Source: Lomentospora prolificans
Taxonomy: Eukaryota; Ascomycota; Sordariomycetes; Microascales; Microascaceae
NCBI GenBank assembly: GCA_029532625.1
Contig: JARFXM010000004.1
Location: forward strand, 4,340,001 to 4,404,000
Length of the DNA stretch: 64,000 nt
Direction: 5' to 3'
Shown: positions 61,101 to 64,000 of the stretch, one piece after another
Layout: every line of letters begins with the position of its first letter
How positions within the stretch are numbered: position 1 is the first letter of the stretch
The notes under the pieces: model-generated
What the model saw: only the letters and a program-made list of their open reading frames with translations
Database searches by the model: none
Told to the model about the DNA's origin: nothing
Translations under genes and position numbers: made by a program

Positions 61101-64000
61101 TTCCTGTCCCAGAGGGGACAAGAAAGCAAGCTACCGAGCCTGACATGGGAAAACTGCAGGACCGATCACTTCTGGGAAAGGGAAATAGCACGGTTTGACA
61201 GCAGTCATTTTCATCGAGTGACTTCCCTGCTCCTCATACGTAGACGACCGTACAGATGGGGTAATAATACGCATCGATAAACCCACTATTCTCCGTCATC
61301 TCGTTAGACTACCACTAAGACGGGTTGAAGTACAGACTCCAGCACTGTCACTAGCTGTGCATTTTCAGCATCAAACAGGGCAAAGAAGCCCGCAATTAGC
61401 GACTTTGATCCCAGCAGGAACAGCTCATCTGCCCGCTCCCGACGACGGCGGGTTCCTCCTAGACACGAGCAAAACTGACTGATCATACTGGGGAGGACCG
61501 GCAGGTCCTTGCGTCGTAGCAAGACATGATGTTTAACGTCACCCCGTGTGCCCTTTCTTGCTCGTTGTGCGAGCCTCCGCTCTAAGTACTTGCTTGGCTG
61601 GCTTTGTGGATGGTGGGATCCCCCTCTATCTAACCCCACGAGTGGAGAGCCGTAAGTCTCCCAACCACATCCATATCCTCGGATGAGGAGGCAGAAGGGG
61701 AGCGGCGTCAAGAAACGGGATGCTCCTCAAAAGTAAGAAACCCGATCATAACTGACGTTTAGATGGAAGCAAGTCTTATTCAAGGCTTGGGTAACAAGTT
61801 CAGTCTCGATTTGAGATGGTCCAGACAAGCGCGAGGGGCGATCGGAATCCTCAATGAAGATCAAGCAATTAGCTCACCCGGCTGCATAATCTGCATCATT
61901 GGCGGAAGGACGTCGATCATGGCTTTTGAGCTGATTCCAATCCCCATCATAGCCTGGTGCGGCTCCATTTCTTCGCCAGGGAGGGCTAAGAAATATTCTC
62001 CCAAGCAAATTGTCAAATCCCCACCGGCTTGGGCAAAAAGGAAAAAGTAAGGACGAACGGAGGACACAGGAGCACAAATTGGAGGCCCCTCAGCCTCCTA
62101 AGGTTACTCGTTTAAAACCTCATATGGCTGTGACCGGGATTTGGATCTCGGATTTCCGTGACTGGCAAAAAAGAAAAAGGGTGGGATGCCATGATGAAAT
62201 AGGGTACGATAAGGGTACGATATTGACCCTGTGTCACAATATTAGCAGCCAAAATTAGGCGGGGATACTAATTGAAATGGCTACCTGCACCGTCATACCA
62301 AAGACTTAGATGACCAAACTCTCAGGCTCCAATACCTGAGCGCATGATTTTGTGAAACCGAAGTGCACATCTCGGGAGTAGGGTGCTACTTCGTAGCAGC
62401 TGTTATTATGCCTTCCTACGTAACGAGGATAAGAGGAGGAAAATACTATTGCTGATGGCGATGCCATTCCCGGAAATGCCTATCAATAGACACTAGTAGA
62501 TTGCTCGCACAGAGAGGGGGCGCTCTGGCTAATTGCTGCAGATGGTGGACTTTCCCCAAGGTCGGGTCAGCCTCCATGCCTCTCTTCCTGTGCCGCTTCG
62601 GCGGACTTACAGGTAGAGAGCGGAGGTTCGCACCACTCCCCCATCTCGAGTGCCCTTCCACGCCTCTCCCGTACATTTGGGATGTCCCGCTTTCCCAGGA
62701 CCGAGGGCTGCTTGCTGCGTGAAACCCTACTATGCGACCAGAACAAGCAACTGGTAATACAAAATTAAAGATGAGCTAACCGTTGATGCTAGCTTCAGAT
62801 TGGGCCGTTGCAATCCGGGGGTTATCGGCGGGCTGGCGCTGTCTCTATTCGGGAATTTTTGACGAGCCCTGGCTGGACCTGAGATTGGCATCTCTGAGGG
62901 TTTGATCGAGCGCTCACGAGCCACTAAGAGATTGAAAGCGAGAGAAATTGTGCGAAGGGTATTCCAGGCGCATTAAACAATCATTCGAGACAGAGCATTC
63001 TGAATTGAAGAGGTTCTGTTGAGAGACATTACTCAAGCACTCACTCCCCAGCCGCGGTTTGCCTCCGTCTTTTGCTTTTGCTCGCATACGAGTCACGAGT
63101 TTGTGTAACCACGAGGGATGCGGCCGCCAGATGTGTACGAAGTACTTGCCTTGCGTTCCCTGAGCGCGAGGCTCAATCCGCTCACGTCAGGTGCGTGGCC
63201 ACCCGACCATCTGGCCAGTGGGGTGCAGCCCCAGTACTACAGTACGGAAACCAAATCCTCACTATATACACCTTGTACTCGTGCAAGCTCCTGGAGGAAG
63301 ATTTCTTGTCTCCCCATTACTATTTCTCAACCTTCCGGGTACAGCGGGGAGGGCATTGATGAGAAGCACTGGTAAGTTCAACGTTGTGGAGACAAGTGAC
63401 TTGAAGCTGCTCGAGAGCTTCCCACGTTTCACAATTCCTGAGAAACGAGAGACGGTTGGGAGTGTCGCGCCCTCGGGGCTCTTCTCCAAGATAGGATCCT
63501 ACATCACGAGCAGCGCCAGCTGTATCATGAGGGCCTGCTTCCCTTCGCCCCAATGCGGGAAAGCCAGCAAGTCGTCTTTTACTCTTTCTTTGGCTCGTCC
63601 GAGAATCGCTAGCGCTCTCTCAGCCCATGCGCCGTCTTCCGTCGGTTCCCTAGGTCAAAACCGGGGCGTGCAAAGAGGGGGGGAGGGGGGAAGGAGAAGA
63701 ATACGCTCTGCGACTTGTCATGACACATGGCGCACGCTAATAAGGTTCCAGCTAGTGCGCACTTTTTCAGTTAGGCCAGTCGGGCTAGAGGCCGAGACTC
63801 CAACCTTGTTCAGTCAAGAAATCCGCCAAAGAAATGGTGCTACTGGTCCGGACCCCTAGCGCCTTGTGTCCTTGATTGACGAGCAAAGAATGGTGATCTG
63901 CTCTTCAAAGGAGCTCATTTCGAGGGATAGGATCCCGGTGCTAGGTGAGAGGTAGACCCGGCTGGCTCCGCGGAGTCTGTTCAGTGCGTCCATGCACGCA
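55141..64000. other. gene-free region upstream of the zinc-finger gene, at least 8.9 kb
   Basis: No gene was recognised to the right edge. The first 700 bp (to about 55860) are probably promoter and 5' leader of the zinc-finger gene. Frames up to 222 codons (63191-63859) occur but show no domain or consistent coding character. TACTYCGTA motifs lie at 58951, 62387 and 63136. Confidence 0.55.

Noticed and set aside
63191..63859. 222-codon plus-strand open frame near the right edge
   Set aside because: Composition shifts along its length, no family resemblance, and overlapping frames look equally good.

Overview
The window reads as nuclear DNA of a filamentous ascomycete (Pezizomycotina, probably a Sordariomycete). 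Genes are split by short GT-AG introns (mostly 51-160 nt) with CTAAC/CTAAT-type branch points. The gene set is typical of that group: an Msc7-type aldehyde dehydrogenase, a Dnf1/2-type flippase, a Pls1-type tetraspanin, an Mcm1-type MADS factor and a Ctr copper transporter. No mobile-element gene, rRNA, CRISPR or convincing tRNA was found. I place 13 genes, covering about 31% of the window, so it is gene-poor. Exons were joined by hand from reading frame and splice signals.

Left part (1-20.5 kb): the 5' end of an unidentified Ser/Pro/Gln-rich protein runs off the left edge across an apparent 875-nt intron. A roadblock/LC7 dynein light-chain gene (6.3-7.0 kb, three exons) is divergent from IPI1 (ribosome assembly). 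A Ded1/Vasa-like DEAD-box helicase follows on the plus strand. It converges with an MSC7-type aldehyde dehydrogenase, which is followed, also on the minus strand, by a large P4-ATPase.

Middle (20.5-33.5 kb): after a 5-kb gene-free stretch comes a compact cluster. It holds a 676-residue protein that may be an SLF2/Nse6-like (CANIN) SMC5/6 partner, V-ATPase subunit E, a NIPA/DUF803 magnesium-transporter-like membrane protein with a frame change near its C terminus, and a Pls1-type tetraspanin.

Right part (33.5-64 kb): only three genes lie in 30 kb, namely the MADS factor Mcm1, a Ctr copper transporter and a C2H2 zinc-finger regulator. They are separated by 4-9 kb of DNA with no recognisable gene. 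The two regulator genes have about 8.4 kb and at least 8.9 kb of empty DNA upstream. There is no sign of a gene cluster with one shared pathway; most genes are conserved housekeeping or membrane-trafficking genes.

The strongest unexplained pattern is a short dispersed motif, TACTYCGTA (often GTACTTCGTAC or ATACTTCGTAC). It occurs 11 times, always between genes, where about one copy is expected by chance. I found no clear undescribed multi-gene system.
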